Source of the DNA: Bacteroidota bacterium
GTDB taxonomy: Bacteria; Bacteroidota; Bacteroidia; Bacteroidales; FEN-979
Length of the DNA: 64,000 nucleotides
NCBI GenBank assembly: GCA_026391795.1
Contig: JAPLDI010000022.1
Location: 124,001-188,000 of the forward strand
Direction: 5' to 3'
A program made the position numbers and the translations under genes. Of this stretch, positions 18,843-29,500 are shown piece after piece (positions within the stretch are counted from its first letter, which is position 1; each line of letters begins with the position of its first letter). Below the pieces are notes generated by a model. The model was not told the origin of the DNA. It made no database searches and saw only the letters and a program-made list of their open reading frames with translations.

Positions 18843-19442
18843 CTACTCCAGCCCGGCAAGGGGAATTACAGTTGCATAGTATCCATCCAGTAAGGCAAAT
18901 ACACCCGCCTGAACATCATTTGCGAAGATTGTCCTGCGACCGAATTTCAGGTTGCGTGTGGCACAGGCATCCTCCACCACGATGCATTTGAACCCGAGGT
19001 CGTATGCGGCCCGGGTTGTGGCTTCCACACACATCTGTGTCTGCATCCCGCAGATGACAACACGCCTGATCTTCATTGTCATCAGGTAATTCAACAGGTC
19101 GGTCCCGTTGAAGCTGTTGGCTTCCTTCTTGGTGATCACTTTTTCTCCCGCCAGCGGTGTCACATTTTTATGGATCGGAATTCCACCCGCATGCTGCACA
19201 TGAACCACGGTAAGGTTCTGGCTCCTGAACATCTGCAACAGGGCGGCTGCCTTTTCACTCGCTGCTTCCGGATTTACCAGCGGAAGTTTCCCTCCCGGAA
19301 AATAAAAATCCTGGATATCGACAAGTACCAGGGCCGTTGGCAAAGTATCAACCTTTATCTTCACTTTCGGTTGTGAAAACAAACTCCCCGTCCCCATGAG
19401 GAGAAAGATACCGGCAAGAATAATGATGTTTTTCAGTTTCAT
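18843..19442 (-). CDS. Secreted isochorismatase-family cysteine hydrolase
   Basis: A 199-residue protein. The catalytic triad typical of the family is visible: Asp in LVLVDIQDFYF, Lys in VITKKEANSF and Cys in CGMQTQMCVEATTRAA. Unusually for this normally cytoplasmic family it begins with a signal peptide, MKLKNIIILAGIFLLMG ending near SLFSQ, so it should act outside the inner membrane. The substrate is unknown; relatives include nicotinamidases and isochorismatases. It is convergent with thiL, and a composite repeat element separates it from the upstream beta-propeller gene, which is on the same strand. Confidence 0.88.
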   Translation of the reverse strand: MKLKNIIILAGIFLLMGTGSLFSQPKVKIKVDTLPTALVLVDIQDFYFPGGKLPLVNPEAASEKAAALLQMFRSQNLTVVHVQHAGGIPIHKNVTPLAGEKVITKKEANSFNGTDLLNYLMTMKIRRVVICGMQTQMCVEATTRAAYDLGFKCIVVEDACATRNLKFGRRTIFANDVQAGVFALLDGYYATVIPLAGLE

Positions 19443-19456
19443 AAGGCAATGATTAA

Positions 19457-19584
19457 ATGGCGAAAATTCGTGACGCGTAACGCGTAACGCGTGACGCGAA
19501 AAGTTTTAAACAACAAATACCTAATACCTAACACCCAATACCCAATACCCAACACCCAATACCTAATACCCAACACCCAAATTC
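19457..19584 (+). repeat. Composite heptamer repeat element, copy 2
   Basis: The order is ATGGCGAAAAT (19457-19467), four units of TAACGCG/TGACGCG (19471-19498), the spacer AAAAGTTTTAAACAAC (19499-19514), then nine units of AATACCn type (19515-19577) and CAAATTCGTAATTTG. The spacer is identical at 14 of 16 positions to that of the inverted copy at 13625-13709. Unit length is exactly 7 in both arrays. Confidence 0.8.
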
Positions 19585-19597
19585 GTAATTTGTATAG

Positions 19598-20596
19598 TTA
19601 CCTGGAAATGACCAGTAGCTGAAATGAACCCGGCTTGTATTCCTTCTTTACATCATCGTATTCCGCAGTGGGAATGTAGAGTGTCCTCGAAGCGTAATCA
19701 CCTGTGATGGTTCGTGCCCCACGCTTGGTAATAAGGGTCTGGATCTTTGTATATTTCACAGGAGACTCCTGCCGGATCACGGTAACACTTCCTTCACCGT
19801 TGCTTGTGTAGATCTCGTTCTGGGCAGGCATGAAGAAGACACCGTCGCAATGCACCCCGATCGGGACCCTGGCAATGACCTCGCCGGAATTGACATTTAT
19901 AGCAACCATCTCATTTGTTCCGCTGCATCCGCAGAAAAGAATATCATTCCCTTTGTCAAGAGCCATCCCGGTGGGTTCGGTTCCGGTTCCCAGGGGAAAA
20001 ATTCCTCTGATTTTCAGTGTTTTTGCATCCATCCTTGTAACCATTCCCAGGTTCTCAATGTTCACATAAATGGTTCCGCTCAGGTCGGTAACGGCAAATT
20101 CCGGGTTGCCGCGCAGCAGAACGGTTGAATCAACATGGCACGAATCAGCTCCGATGACCGTAATGCTGTTTCCTTTGGCATTGAATACAAATACCCGCTG
20201 GGTGAACATGTCATAAAGGATGGCATCGGGATTCTTTCCGGTTGGAATTTTGCCTGTGACCTGGTAAGTTTTAAGATCGAAAACGATCACCGAATCGATC
20301 TTTCCGGCGGAGATGAAACCTTTGCCGAATTCGCGTGCCAGTGCGATTCCATGAACGCCGGGGGTATTGTTGATGACACCGACCTGCTTTCCCGTCTTAA
20401 GGTCGATCACCTGGACGCATGTTCCATGGGAAACAAAGATCCGCTGGGTCACGTTATCGAACGTAAGGTAATCCCACGAGCCATTTCCGGAAACCGCAAT
20501 CGATTTTTGAACACTGAACTCTTTTGGACCCTCCTGTGCCGACAATCCGATGGTAAGTAACAGGAAAAACCCGACAATAAAACTGTAAATCTTCAT
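19598..20596 (-). CDS. Secreted YncE-like beta-propeller protein
   Basis: A 332-residue protein with signal peptide MKIYSFIVGFFLLLTIGLSAQ. The rest consists of about seven blade-like repeats such as RIFVSHGTCVQVIDLKTGKQVG, SVIVFDLKTYQVTGKIPTGKNPDAILY and NEIYTSNGEGSVTVI, matching the YVTN/YncE repeat family. Such proteins are periplasmic or exported and often bind other molecules; no catalytic role is visible. Divergent from uvrC. The gap to the isochorismatase-like gene downstream is filled by the composite repeat, so cotranscription is uncertain. Confidence 0.85.
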   Translation of the reverse strand: MKIYSFIVGFFLLLTIGLSAQEGPKEFSVQKSIAVSGNGSWDYLTFDNVTQRIFVSHGTCVQVIDLKTGKQVGVINNTPGVHGIALAREFGKGFISAGKIDSVIVFDLKTYQVTGKIPTGKNPDAILYDMFTQRVFVFNAKGNSITVIGADSCHVDSTVLLRGNPEFAVTDLSGTIYVNIENLGMVTRMDAKTLKIRGIFPLGTGTEPTGMALDKGNDILFCGCSGTNEMVAINVNSGEVIARVPIGVHCDGVFFMPAQNEIYTSNGEGSVTVIRQESPVKYTKIQTLITKRGARTITGDYASRTLYIPTAEYDDVKKEYKPGSFQLLVISR

Positions 20597-20726
20597 GGGA
20601 AAGAATTTTATGCAAAGTTGATGAAAAATCGGCTGGGAATAAAATATTAATCATTAGAACAGGATGGTCAATCTACTTTCGGTTTCCGGGATTGGTAAGA
20701 TCGCTGCAACCATTCAACGTTTTATG

Positions 20727-20734
20727 TAACTTTG
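20727..20734 (+). promoter_or_regulatory. -7 promoter box (TAACTTTG) for uvrC
   Basis: An exact TAnnTTTG match, 31 nt before the uvrC ATG. Confidence 0.55.
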
Positions 20735-20765
20735 TTTCTTACTTCTCAAATCACAGTCGGGAAAC

Positions 20766-22586
20766 ATGCCGGGATCGCTGAATAAATATTTCTCACACCT
20801 GGAGAGCGTCGTCAGGAACCTGCCCCAGAAACCGGGGGTCTACCAGTATTTTGACGACAAAGGCAAGATCATCTATATCGGGAAAGCAAAGAACCTGAAG
20901 AAGCGGGTGAGTTCCTATTTCAGCAAAATAAACAGCATAAGTGGAAAGGTGCAGATGCTGGTAAGGAAGATCGCAGAGATCCGGTTTATTGTTGTGGAGA
21001 CCGAACAGGATGCTTTTCTCCTGGAAAATAACCTGATCAAAAAATACCGGCCGCATTACAATGTCGCTTTAAAGGACGACAAAACCTTTCCCTGGATCTG
21101 CATCAAAAACGAACCTTTTCCCCGGGTCTATTCCACCCGTCATATGCTTCGCGACGGATCCACCTATTTTGGTCCCTATGCAAACGTGAAGCTGATGCAT
21201 ACGCTGATGGACCTGTCGCGCCAGTTGTATCCGCTCAGGAACTGCAACCTGAACCTTACCGACAAAAATATCAAAGCCGGGAAATTCAAGGTCTGCCTCG
21301 AGTACCACCTCGGCAACTGCAAAGGTCCGTGTGAAGCCCTGCAAACCCGTGAGGATTATGATCTTTCCATTGCATCCATCAAAGAGATCATCAAGGGAAA
21401 CCTTCAGACCGTTAACAAACAGCTGAAGGAGCTCATGTTCGAATATTCAGGAAAGATGGAATTTGAGAAGGCGCATATCATCAAGGAGAAGCTGGTGCTG
21501 CTCGATAAATTCCAGAGCAAGTCCACGGTGGTGAATCCTGCCATCAACAACGTGGATGTATTTTCCATTCTTCCGGATGTTACAACGGCCTATGTGAATT
21601 TCATGAAAGTGATGAACGGGGCCATCATCCAGGTGCACACCATCGAGCTGGTCAAGAAACTGGATGAAACTCCCGAAGAGCTTCTCTCTATTGCCGTCAC
21701 CGATATCCGCCAGCGGTTCGAGAGCCAGGCGCCTGAAATCATCCTTCCCTTTTCGATTGAATATGACTTCCCGGGTGTGATCCTGACCGTGCCGAAGATC
21801 GGCGACAAGAAAAAGTTGCTGGAGCTCTCGGAACGCAATGTCAAATACTACCAGCTGGAGAAAGAGAAGCAGAAAGATCTTGTGGATCCCGGGCACCGTT
21901 CGAAACGCATCCTCGACCGGATGACAAAGGACCTGAGGATGACCGAACCGCCTGTTCATATCGAATGTTTCGACAATTCGAACATCCAGGGAGCCTACCC
22001 GGTGGCTTCGATGGTCTGTTTCCGGGACGCCCGCCCGGATAAGAGCGAATACCGGCATTACAACATCAAAACCGTGGAAGGCCCCGATGATTTTGCCTCG
22101 ATGGAAGAAATCATCTACCGGCGCTACAAACGCCTTCAGGAGGAAAACACCCCGCTGCCGCAGCTGGTCATCGTTGACGGGGGCAAAGGCCAGCTGAGCG
22201 CTGCGATGAAAAGTCTGAAAAAACTGGGGCTGAACGGAAAGATGACAGTGATCGGAATTGCAAAAAAACTGGAAGAGATCTATTACCCGAACGATCCCCT
22301 CCCGATGTACCTCGACAAAAAATCGGAGACGCTGCGCATCATCCAGCAGATGCGCGACGAGGCCCACCGCTTCGGGATCACGCACCACCGGCGGAGAAGG
22401 GAGAAAGGCGCGATCCGGTCGCAGCTGACCGAGATCGAAGGGATCGGCTATTCCACCAACCAGACCCTGCTGCGCAAGTTCAAATCGGTAAAGAACATCC
22501 AGGTGGCAACACTGGGGGAACTGCAGGAAACCATCGGGAAGGCAAAAGGCATTGTGGTCTACAGGCATTTTCATCCGGAAGGATGA
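20766..22586 (+). CDS. uvrC: Excinuclease ABC subunit UvrC
   Basis: A 606-residue nuclease making both incisions in nucleotide excision repair. The GIY-YIG domain is at about residues 15-95 (KPGVYQYFDDKGKIIYIGKAKNLKKRVSSYF). The four-Cys-like region follows (CLEYHLGNCKGPCEA), then the UVR helix pair at about 200-235. The RNase H-like UvrC domain contains ECFDNSNIQGAYPVASMVCF and VIVDGGKGQL, and C-terminal helix-hairpin-helix motifs include LTEIEGIGYSTNQTLLRKF. Length is normal for the family. Confidence 0.97.
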   Translation: MPGSLNKYFSHLESVVRNLPQKPGVYQYFDDKGKIIYIGKAKNLKKRVSSYFSKINSISGKVQMLVRKIAEIRFIVVETEQDAFLLENNLIKKYRPHYNVALKDDKTFPWICIKNEPFPRVYSTRHMLRDGSTYFGPYANVKLMHTLMDLSRQLYPLRNCNLNLTDKNIKAGKFKVCLEYHLGNCKGPCEALQTREDYDLSIASIKEIIKGNLQTVNKQLKELMFEYSGKMEFEKAHIIKEKLVLLDKFQSKSTVVNPAINNVDVFSILPDVTTAYVNFMKVMNGAIIQVHTIELVKKLDETPEELLSIAVTDIRQRFESQAPEIILPFSIEYDFPGVILTVPKIGDKKKLLELSERNVKYYQLEKEKQKDLVDPGHRSKRILDRMTKDLRMTEPPVHIECFDNSNIQGAYPVASMVCFRDARPDKSEYRHYNIKTVEGPDDFASMEEIIYRRYKRLQEENTPLPQLVIVDGGKGQLSAAMKSLKKLGLNGKMTVIGIAKKLEEIYYPNDPLPMYLDKKSETLRIIQQMRDEAHRFGITHHRRRREKGAIRSQLTEIEGIGYSTNQTLLRKFKSVKNIQVATLGELQETIGKAKGIVVYRHFHPEG

Positions 22587-22588
22587 GT

Positions 22589-22617
22589 ATCGAGCTTCGA
22601 GGAATCGAGCATCGAGC
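22589..22617. repeat. Short heptamer repeat (ATCGAGC)
   Basis: Units ATCGAGC, TTCGAGG, ATCGAGC and ATCGAGC, with one inserted A, directly after the uvrC stop codon. Confidence 0.5.
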
Positions 22618-22625
22618 CCTTGGCT

Positions 22626-22648
22626 GGGCGGAATTTGCAATTCCGCCC
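22626..22648. repeat. Palindromic REP-like element between convergent genes, copy 1
   Basis: Arms GGGCGGAATT and AATTCCGCCC (10 bp each, perfect) around the loop TGC. The same core occurs twice in the fumC/acs gap at 41561-41641. It lies between convergent uvrC and vanZ and could end transcription from both sides. Confidence 0.75.
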
Positions 22649-22697
22649 CTCAGTTCGCGCGCGTTTTTAAAGCGTGCGTCATTCAATTACTCATTAT

Positions 22698-23087
22698 TCA
22701 TTTCCTTCTGGCCCAGAGTACAAAGATCAACCACCCCAGGAAACATCCCACGACATTGGCGATGAAATCATAGACGGAACAAACTCTTCCGTTGACCAGG
22801 GATGAGCCCTGCATCAATTCCGTGATCCCGCCGAGAAAGATCCCGGCATTCAGGGAAACAGCCACATAAAATCCTGTGACCGTGTCAGGTCGCACCTGTT
22901 TCCGGAAGCCCAGCAACAGCAGGAACAGGAGCACCGCAAACAGGAACAGGTGGACCAGCTTGTCAGGACTGAAAAGATCAAGAAAGGAAGGAACCTTCGG
23001 TATCAGGTTACCCGGGAGGCAGGTCAGCACAAGGATAACAAGAATCCACAGGAATCCCGGAAGGTGATAATGGAAGTACTTCTTCAA
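22698..23087 (-). CDS. VanZ-like membrane protein
   Basis: A 129-residue protein with four hydrophobic segments. The family signatures are LTCLPGNLIPK and PDKLVHLFLFAVLLFLLL in the first half and GGITELMQ followed by GRVCSVYDFIANVVGCFLGW in the second. The function of small VanZ-like proteins is not settled. It lies 26 bp downstream of gcvH, and ruvA-sprA-gcvH-vanZ is an arrangement seen in other Bacteroidota. Confidence 0.88.
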   Translation of the reverse strand: MKKYFHYHLPGFLWILVILVLTCLPGNLIPKVPSFLDLFSPDKLVHLFLFAVLLFLLLLGFRKQVRPDTVTGFYVAVSLNAGIFLGGITELMQGSSLVNGRVCSVYDFIANVVGCFLGWLIFVLWARRK

Positions 23088-23113
23088 AAACAGGTTTTCT
23101 TACAACAAAAGAA

Positions 23114-23494
23114 TCATGCCCCGATGAGAGTGGAATAATCTGCCGGTGACAATAACTGGCTGATCTCATCCGGGTTGCTGATCTTGATCCTGATCACCCA
23201 TCCGGCTTCATAGGAATCCTGGTTGAGGGTTTCCGGTTTTGAGGTCAGGGCTTCGTTGAATGCAAGAATTTCCCCGCCTACAGGCATGTACATATCCGAG
23301 ACTGTCTTAACGGCTTCAATGGTTCCGAATGATTCGCCTTTCTGCAGGATCTCCCCTACTGTTTCCACTTCAATGAATACGATATCACCCAATTCATGCT
23401 GTGCAAAATCACTGATCCCTACAAGGGCTTCATCACCTTCCACTTTCAGCCATTCATGGTCTTTTGTGTACTTTAAATTTCCGGGTACGTTCAT
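23114..23494 (-). CDS. gcvH: Glycine cleavage system H protein
   Basis: A 126-residue lipoyl carrier of the glycine cleavage complex. It begins NVPGNLKYTKDHEWLKVEGDEALVGISDFAQHELGDIVF. The lipoylated Lys is in GTIEAVKTVSDMYMPVGGEI. The end GWVIRIKISNPDE is typical. No gcvT or gcvP is in the window, so the position here reflects the conserved sprA neighbourhood and not a gcv operon. Confidence 0.96.
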   Translation of the reverse strand: MNVPGNLKYTKDHEWLKVEGDEALVGISDFAQHELGDIVFIEVETVGEILQKGESFGTIEAVKTVSDMYMPVGGEILAFNEALTSKPETLNQDSYEAGWVIRIKISNPDEISQLLSPADYSTLIGA

Positions 23495-23522
23495 AGAGTT
23501 TAAGATTTAGTTATTGGAATGT

Positions 23523-23530
23523 CAAAATTA
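23523..23530 (-). promoter_or_regulatory. -7 promoter box (TAATTTTG) for gcvH-vanZ
   Basis: The minus strand reads TAATTTTG, 29 nt before the gcvH ATG. A TTG lies 16 nt further upstream as a possible -33 element. Confidence 0.5.
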
Positions 23531-23575
23531 GTCTTTTTTGGAAAAGCAATAAAATCTTTCTCATCCGGTCTTTCA

Positions 23576-26500
23576 TTATTGCGACAGGGTGAACCGGAGG
23601 GTAATCCCGCCCTTGGTGTTGGAGGTACGGTATTGATTGGAAACATACGGTTGATTGATGACCTTGTCAAAATAGAAACGGATGTTGAAACGCTGGTTCA
23701 GGTTGTAATCGGCCGTAAAGTTGATCGAAGTCACCTGCTGTCCTGTCGAAATCTGGTTAATGTCTTCATCGATCCTCCTCAGGATGGTCCTGTTTCTCCG
23801 GATCGAGAAATCGGCTTTCAGGTTCAGGTCGCTCGAGTATTTGCTCTTTTTCCCTGCCAGTCCTGCTGAGAGAAATGAAAGTTTGATATTCTTGAAACGG
23901 TAACCCAGTCCGATGATGAATTCGTTGCTGAATATTTCGGTGAGCTGGTTGTTTACAAAGCTGAAGGCCAGGTTGCGTGACCGTTTCCATTCGATGGAGG
24001 AGAGGAGGCTGTTTACCCATCCCATATCGAACTTGATAAGCGGGTTAAACTGTTCGGTGAGGGAAACCACACTGATCTGTTCCTTTGGAATATAATTACC
24101 GGCATTATCAAGTTGGGTCGGAGAGCCGTCCTTTTCCTTGTACTGGATATTGGATGTAAATGAACCTACCGAATAGGTCGACAGGTAGGCATGCGAGATC
24201 GTGAAGGTCCGCAGGACTTTCTTAATGGCCCTTATTTTCGCCAGTCCGTCGTAGGTTATTCTCCAGTTTGGAATCGGGATCTTGGGAAAAGCACCCAGCC
24301 CGATCTTTGAAGGATTTCTTCCTCCATATGCAGCCAGGAATGCCGTATTGAGAACTTCCTGGTCGGTTGACGTATAGCCGACGGGGTAACCCGTACTGTC
24401 TGTCTTACCTGCCGACCATGGGTTCTGGGCCGAGTAACGCTGGGCGATCTCAAGCCGGTAGGCTTTCATCGCTTCAAATAAAGGGCTGATGTTGTCTGAG
24501 CTGTTTTTGGCAAAACTGGTACCGATCAGCATGTATGACATGCTGAAGCTCCCGGTTTCCATAGCTGAGAATGAATTAAACGAACCGATGGAGTCGATGT
24601 ATTTAAAATATTCCTGGCGTGCAGTGGAATAGGTGCGGATGGCATTGATCTCGATTTTCAGATCGGGAATCACCTCCAGGGAGGCGGTAATGGAAAGGTT
24701 ATCGTTGTATTTGTTCACATACGGCTGCACCAGCATGGAGTCTTTCGTAAACCAGGATTCTCCTCCCGGCCGGATATCTTTCTGGCTGCCAAACACAAAT
24801 CCCAGGCCGGGCGCATTCTCAGCCCAGTTGTTTCCCAGTGCCACCGGTTTGGGTGTAAATCCCGGGATCACGGTTCCTTCGCCCTGGGTATAATTGATCC
24901 CGATCGTCCGCACGCTCATAAGGATCCGCAGGGTTCCATCCAGGAGGAACTTGCCGAAATTAAAGCTTGGGGTTGCTTTTTTCAGGCTGTCGATCTTCGC
25001 CTGCGACTTATCGGGTTTCATATTTTTTGACTGCGGAGCCGGAGGCTGTTTCCCGGATGCAAAATTTGCCTGAAGGATCTTCTTGAGGTAAGGAACCTTG
25101 CTGTACAGGTTTATCAGGTTCAATCTCCCGTTTAACACCTTGTTATTTGAATTTTCGATCACATTACCAAGCCGTACCTGCAAAGAAACAGGGCTGGCTG
25201 TCCAGTGGTAGTTGCCCTGGTACCCTGCTGTCAGGGAGATCCATTCCAGGTAAGGGATCTTTGCAAAGGGAAGGTCATAGGTACCGGCAAACTGCTGGTT
25301 ATAATTGTTTATCGTTCCAAAGGAGAAGATCTGGTCCCACACCTGCTGCTGGTTGGAATGATCGATCTTCCCCGGAGGTTCGTTCACATACGCCATTGCG
25401 TTTGCCACCAGTGTAAACTTCAGGGATTTCGAAAAATCGTACTTCAGGTCATACACCCTTGACCAGTCCCATCGCTTGATGTAGAAGGTCTCCATGGGGA
25501 TATCCGCAACACTTTTATTCCGGTATTTCCGCTGTTCAAATTCGCGGTTCATATCGGTGCGGAAAGAGAACGACCGGGGAAGGTAAAAGAAGTTAAAATC
25601 AGCCAGAAGCCGGAGCGACTTATGCCTTGTGATTGACTTTGTTTTGGAGAAGGGAATCACATTTTTGGGAACAGCAGCATAGTTGTAACCGATGCCTCCG
25701 GTATATTTTTTCTTCAGGTCGTATTCAACATCCGGGTCACGCTGGAATATTTCGGAATAGGCATAGCTGACATTAAAGTTTTCGATGTCATAGATCTTTG
25801 CTTTTTTATCCCCGATCCGGTCTTTCCTGACATTCATCAGGTTGAAGTTCTTTCGCTGGGTAAATTCTTCTGATGTGGCACGGACCGAGTCCTTCTGGCT
25901 CTTCGATCCGTAGGTGGCCAGCTCTTCTTTAAAAAGGATGTCGGGATTGAGCGGATCGTATTTCGGTGTGCTTCTGAGCATGGAATAATCGAAATGCATG
26001 GGGATCCTCACGCCCGATTTCTCGGGGAAGAATTTCCCGAGTTCGAGGTCAGTATCAAATCCGAACCCGAGGGTTGATTTCATCGCCCGCTGTGTTTGCT
26101 TCTGCTCGATGGTGCCGAATCCATCGCTCATGTAAGATCCGGTGAGCTGGATCCGCCCGAGGTCGGCCAGATCGGCAGCAATGCGGGCTGTTGCAGCCCA
26201 TCCCCCGCTCTTATTGAAATCGGTGAGCCGGAGTTCATCCACCCAGATCTCGGCGCATTTTGACTGACCGTCATCGTTGGCCGACTGACTGTTCTTTTTC
26301 GGATTCCGGATCCCGATCATGATGGCTTTTACATCACTGATGGAAGGAGACCCGACGACGGTAATGCTGTTATTGCCATCACTCTGGGTGTAGGGAGTGG
26401 AGGTGGTAAGGGTGCTTCCGGGTGTTCGCAGGGCAATATTCCGGTTCTCCTTGGCCATTACCAGGGCTGCAAGATCGACGTCAAACGCATTTCCTTCAGG

Positions 26501-29500
26501 CCAGATTGCATCGGGGTTGGCTGAACTTGTCCCCCAAGGGGTGAAGATCAGGGGGATTTCGTACTCGTAATAGTTTAAGGTAAAGTCGGATCCTACGCGC
26601 ATAAAGATGGTGAGGTCGCCGTTTTTGATTGTCTGGCTGCGGATCGATTGTTCGGCATGGACAAACATCTGAAGCCGCTTGAACTGCCGGAAATCAAATT
26701 CACAGGTTTTGAAAGCAGCACGTGCATCTCCGTCAACGAGGTTGCAGACCTTCAGCACCATCGACTGCTCGTTCAATTGCTGCTGGTTCGTAGAGCCCCA
26801 GTTTGTTTCGCGGGAGATACCCGGGGGAATCACATAGGGAATGGGTTGCTTGCTTCCATTTTCTTCAATGCTGACGGTGGCGATGTCGAAAGTCGTTTGG
26901 TTCTGGTTGGGATCAATGACATATTCGCCGGGTTCCAGCAGGTCATTTGTATATTTTCTCCATTCGCCGCGGGAGAGCTCGAGGGTGGCAAAACGGCATA
27001 CGATATTACTCTGAAAACCCTTAAAAAACATACGGAGAAAACGGATCGAGGTGAATCCCTGGATATTTCCCACGACCTTATCGGGGGTCCTGATGGGGAT
27101 CTTAAACTGGTACCAGTTTACATTTCCCCTGGTTCCGTCGGCCAGGGGAATTTCGGCAGCATGGTATACATTGGTGATGTAGTTCTGGCCCGGCTTCATC
27201 TTATCCGGACTCAGGTGGACAACATACTGGTAATAACGTTCCGTTTCACTCAGGGTGTTATCGTGGTTGATGTCTTCCACGTTCGGAAGGGTGGTTGCCA
27301 TCGACTGTGAAAGTGCAGGAGAGTTCTGGTCAGGTCCGGTAAAGAGTTTATAGCGCTCAAGGACACTTGAATATTTCGGGTCGTTGTCATAATCCGATCC
27401 GCGGAAATAATGAAAATCATCGGCCGACGGGTCCTGGAGTGCCATCTGGTAGGCTGCAGAGTTTACGCCGTAAAGGGCGGCAATTTTCTGCATGTAGGTC
27501 GAATCAAAAAAGGTACGTTCATCAAAATCGCCTAAGCCGTCATAGCCCACATCCTGGTATTGCCGTGAATCCGGGGAATTATCAAAGGCATCCACCAGGG
27601 CCTGCACGGTGGGTACCCTGCCCCAAATCGTGGTATCCACATTGGTGACGACACTGGATATAGGCAACCCGTTTTCAAAGGATTTCCGGCCGTCGCGAAG
27701 GATATCCTCGGAGATGTCACCCAGGTTGAAATAAAGTTCGCCGGAGTTTGTCGAATCAGATGTAAACGGGTCCATCATCCAGAATTCGATGTACTGGATG
27801 TTGGTTGCATCAAAGTCGGTTGATTCGATCTTCCGCATCATACCGCCCCAGCGAGTTTCAGGAAACTGGAGCGTGCCGTTGCTGGCAACCCCTTTTGAGA
27901 AATTTCCCGGCCTTACATCGTAGTTATAGGGTCCCCGGTCAGCAGGATAATAGGCCATGTTCAGGACGGCCAGGTTCACCGGCACTCCGTTCAGGGGTTG
28001 CTTGTTCGGAAAGACTTCCGTTTCCCAGACCTGGCGCACCTCGTTCTTGGAAAGCTCCGTGTTGTTGACATTGGGTGGGATCAGGTTCTGGTTCTTGTCG
28101 TAAAAAAGAGGGTCGATAATGTACCAGGAAAGTTTCGCCCGGTTGAAGCCATAGGCAAGATTGGTGCCGGATGCCGCCTCGGGAAACATGTTAAGCGTCG
28201 TTTGTCCCTGGGGCGTACTGGCCAGGAACCAGTTCCCGTAATTTTTTAAATCGATGGTGGAACGTGCACCTTCAAAATCATCAATGTAGGAAGTTCCGGT
28301 GCTTCCGATCGATTTTGAATGGCCCGGGATGAACTGCGCAAATTCAGCATCCACTGCCACCTTTGAGATGGTCTTGGTATGGATCAGGGGCAGCATATCC
28401 ACGATCCGGGTGATAAGTCTTGAGTTGGTCCGGTAGGTCAGGCTCAATCCCCACATGGTGTTGGAGATCGGTTCGTCTCCATAGTTTACCTTCTGGGTCA
28501 GCGGACGTTCATTGAGGTTCAGGATGGTACCCCCGATGATAAAATCCTTGTTGATCTTGTAATCCACATGGGCACCCATCAGCCGCTTGGTCTGGATATT
28601 GAACATCTGCGTACTTTCCATGGAGATGTTGATCGGAGTACCGGAGTTGAGGATCCCTTCGTTAATGATCCTGACCCTTCCGAGCGTGTAATCAACTGTG
28701 TAGTCCACATTCTCGGTCAGCTGAACCCCGCCGGCTGTTACCCTGACAGATCCCTGGGGCACATTCAGCGCATTCAGGGAGATCTCCGACCCGGTGGAGG
28801 ATTTAAAGAAGCCATCCAGCACAAATTTATTTTTATCCGGATATTGCTTTGCCATCGTACGGGTCACGGTGTACAGGGAGTCAAAGCAGTACTTGTTCGC
28901 CAGGTCGAGGGAAGGACCCGGGTTCATGGGGTCAAAGATGGAATCCCTCAGATCCTGTCCGAAGGGTTCAAGCACGGTAAAGAAGATCCTTCCGTTGCTG
29001 GCCTGAACGGTTCCTCCCTGGGTGGCGGCTCCATCCAGGAAATCAAACATCCCGTCGGAGGGAGGGTTGCCCTGCTGGTTCAGGTTATCAAAGTTCAATA
29101 CCCGGAGAAGGGGTCTGCCGCTGATCCTTCCTTCGGTGATGTAAGCTGTGGGAACGCCATTCTTATTGCCGGAATACAAAATGTTCAGATTGAAATCCTG
29201 TGCCTGGATCTGGTAAGCGCTGAGACTGTAAACATTTTTCATCATCAGGTTCCACATCGGGATCCGGGTGTTCAGTGCGGTACTTTTCAACAGTTTCACA
29301 ATGAGGCAGGAAGGACTGTTGATTCCCTGGTTGGCGAATTCCCCCACCTGGTATACGGTAGTATCTCCTACGATCTGGTACTGGTAAGCCACTCCAAGAA
29401 CCTGGTCGGAGTTCAGGGTGGTATTCAGTGAGATGAACCCCAGTTTGGAATTGAAGGTGTATTCGGAGGGAAGAAGTTTCCGGGCACTTTCAACTTTCTC

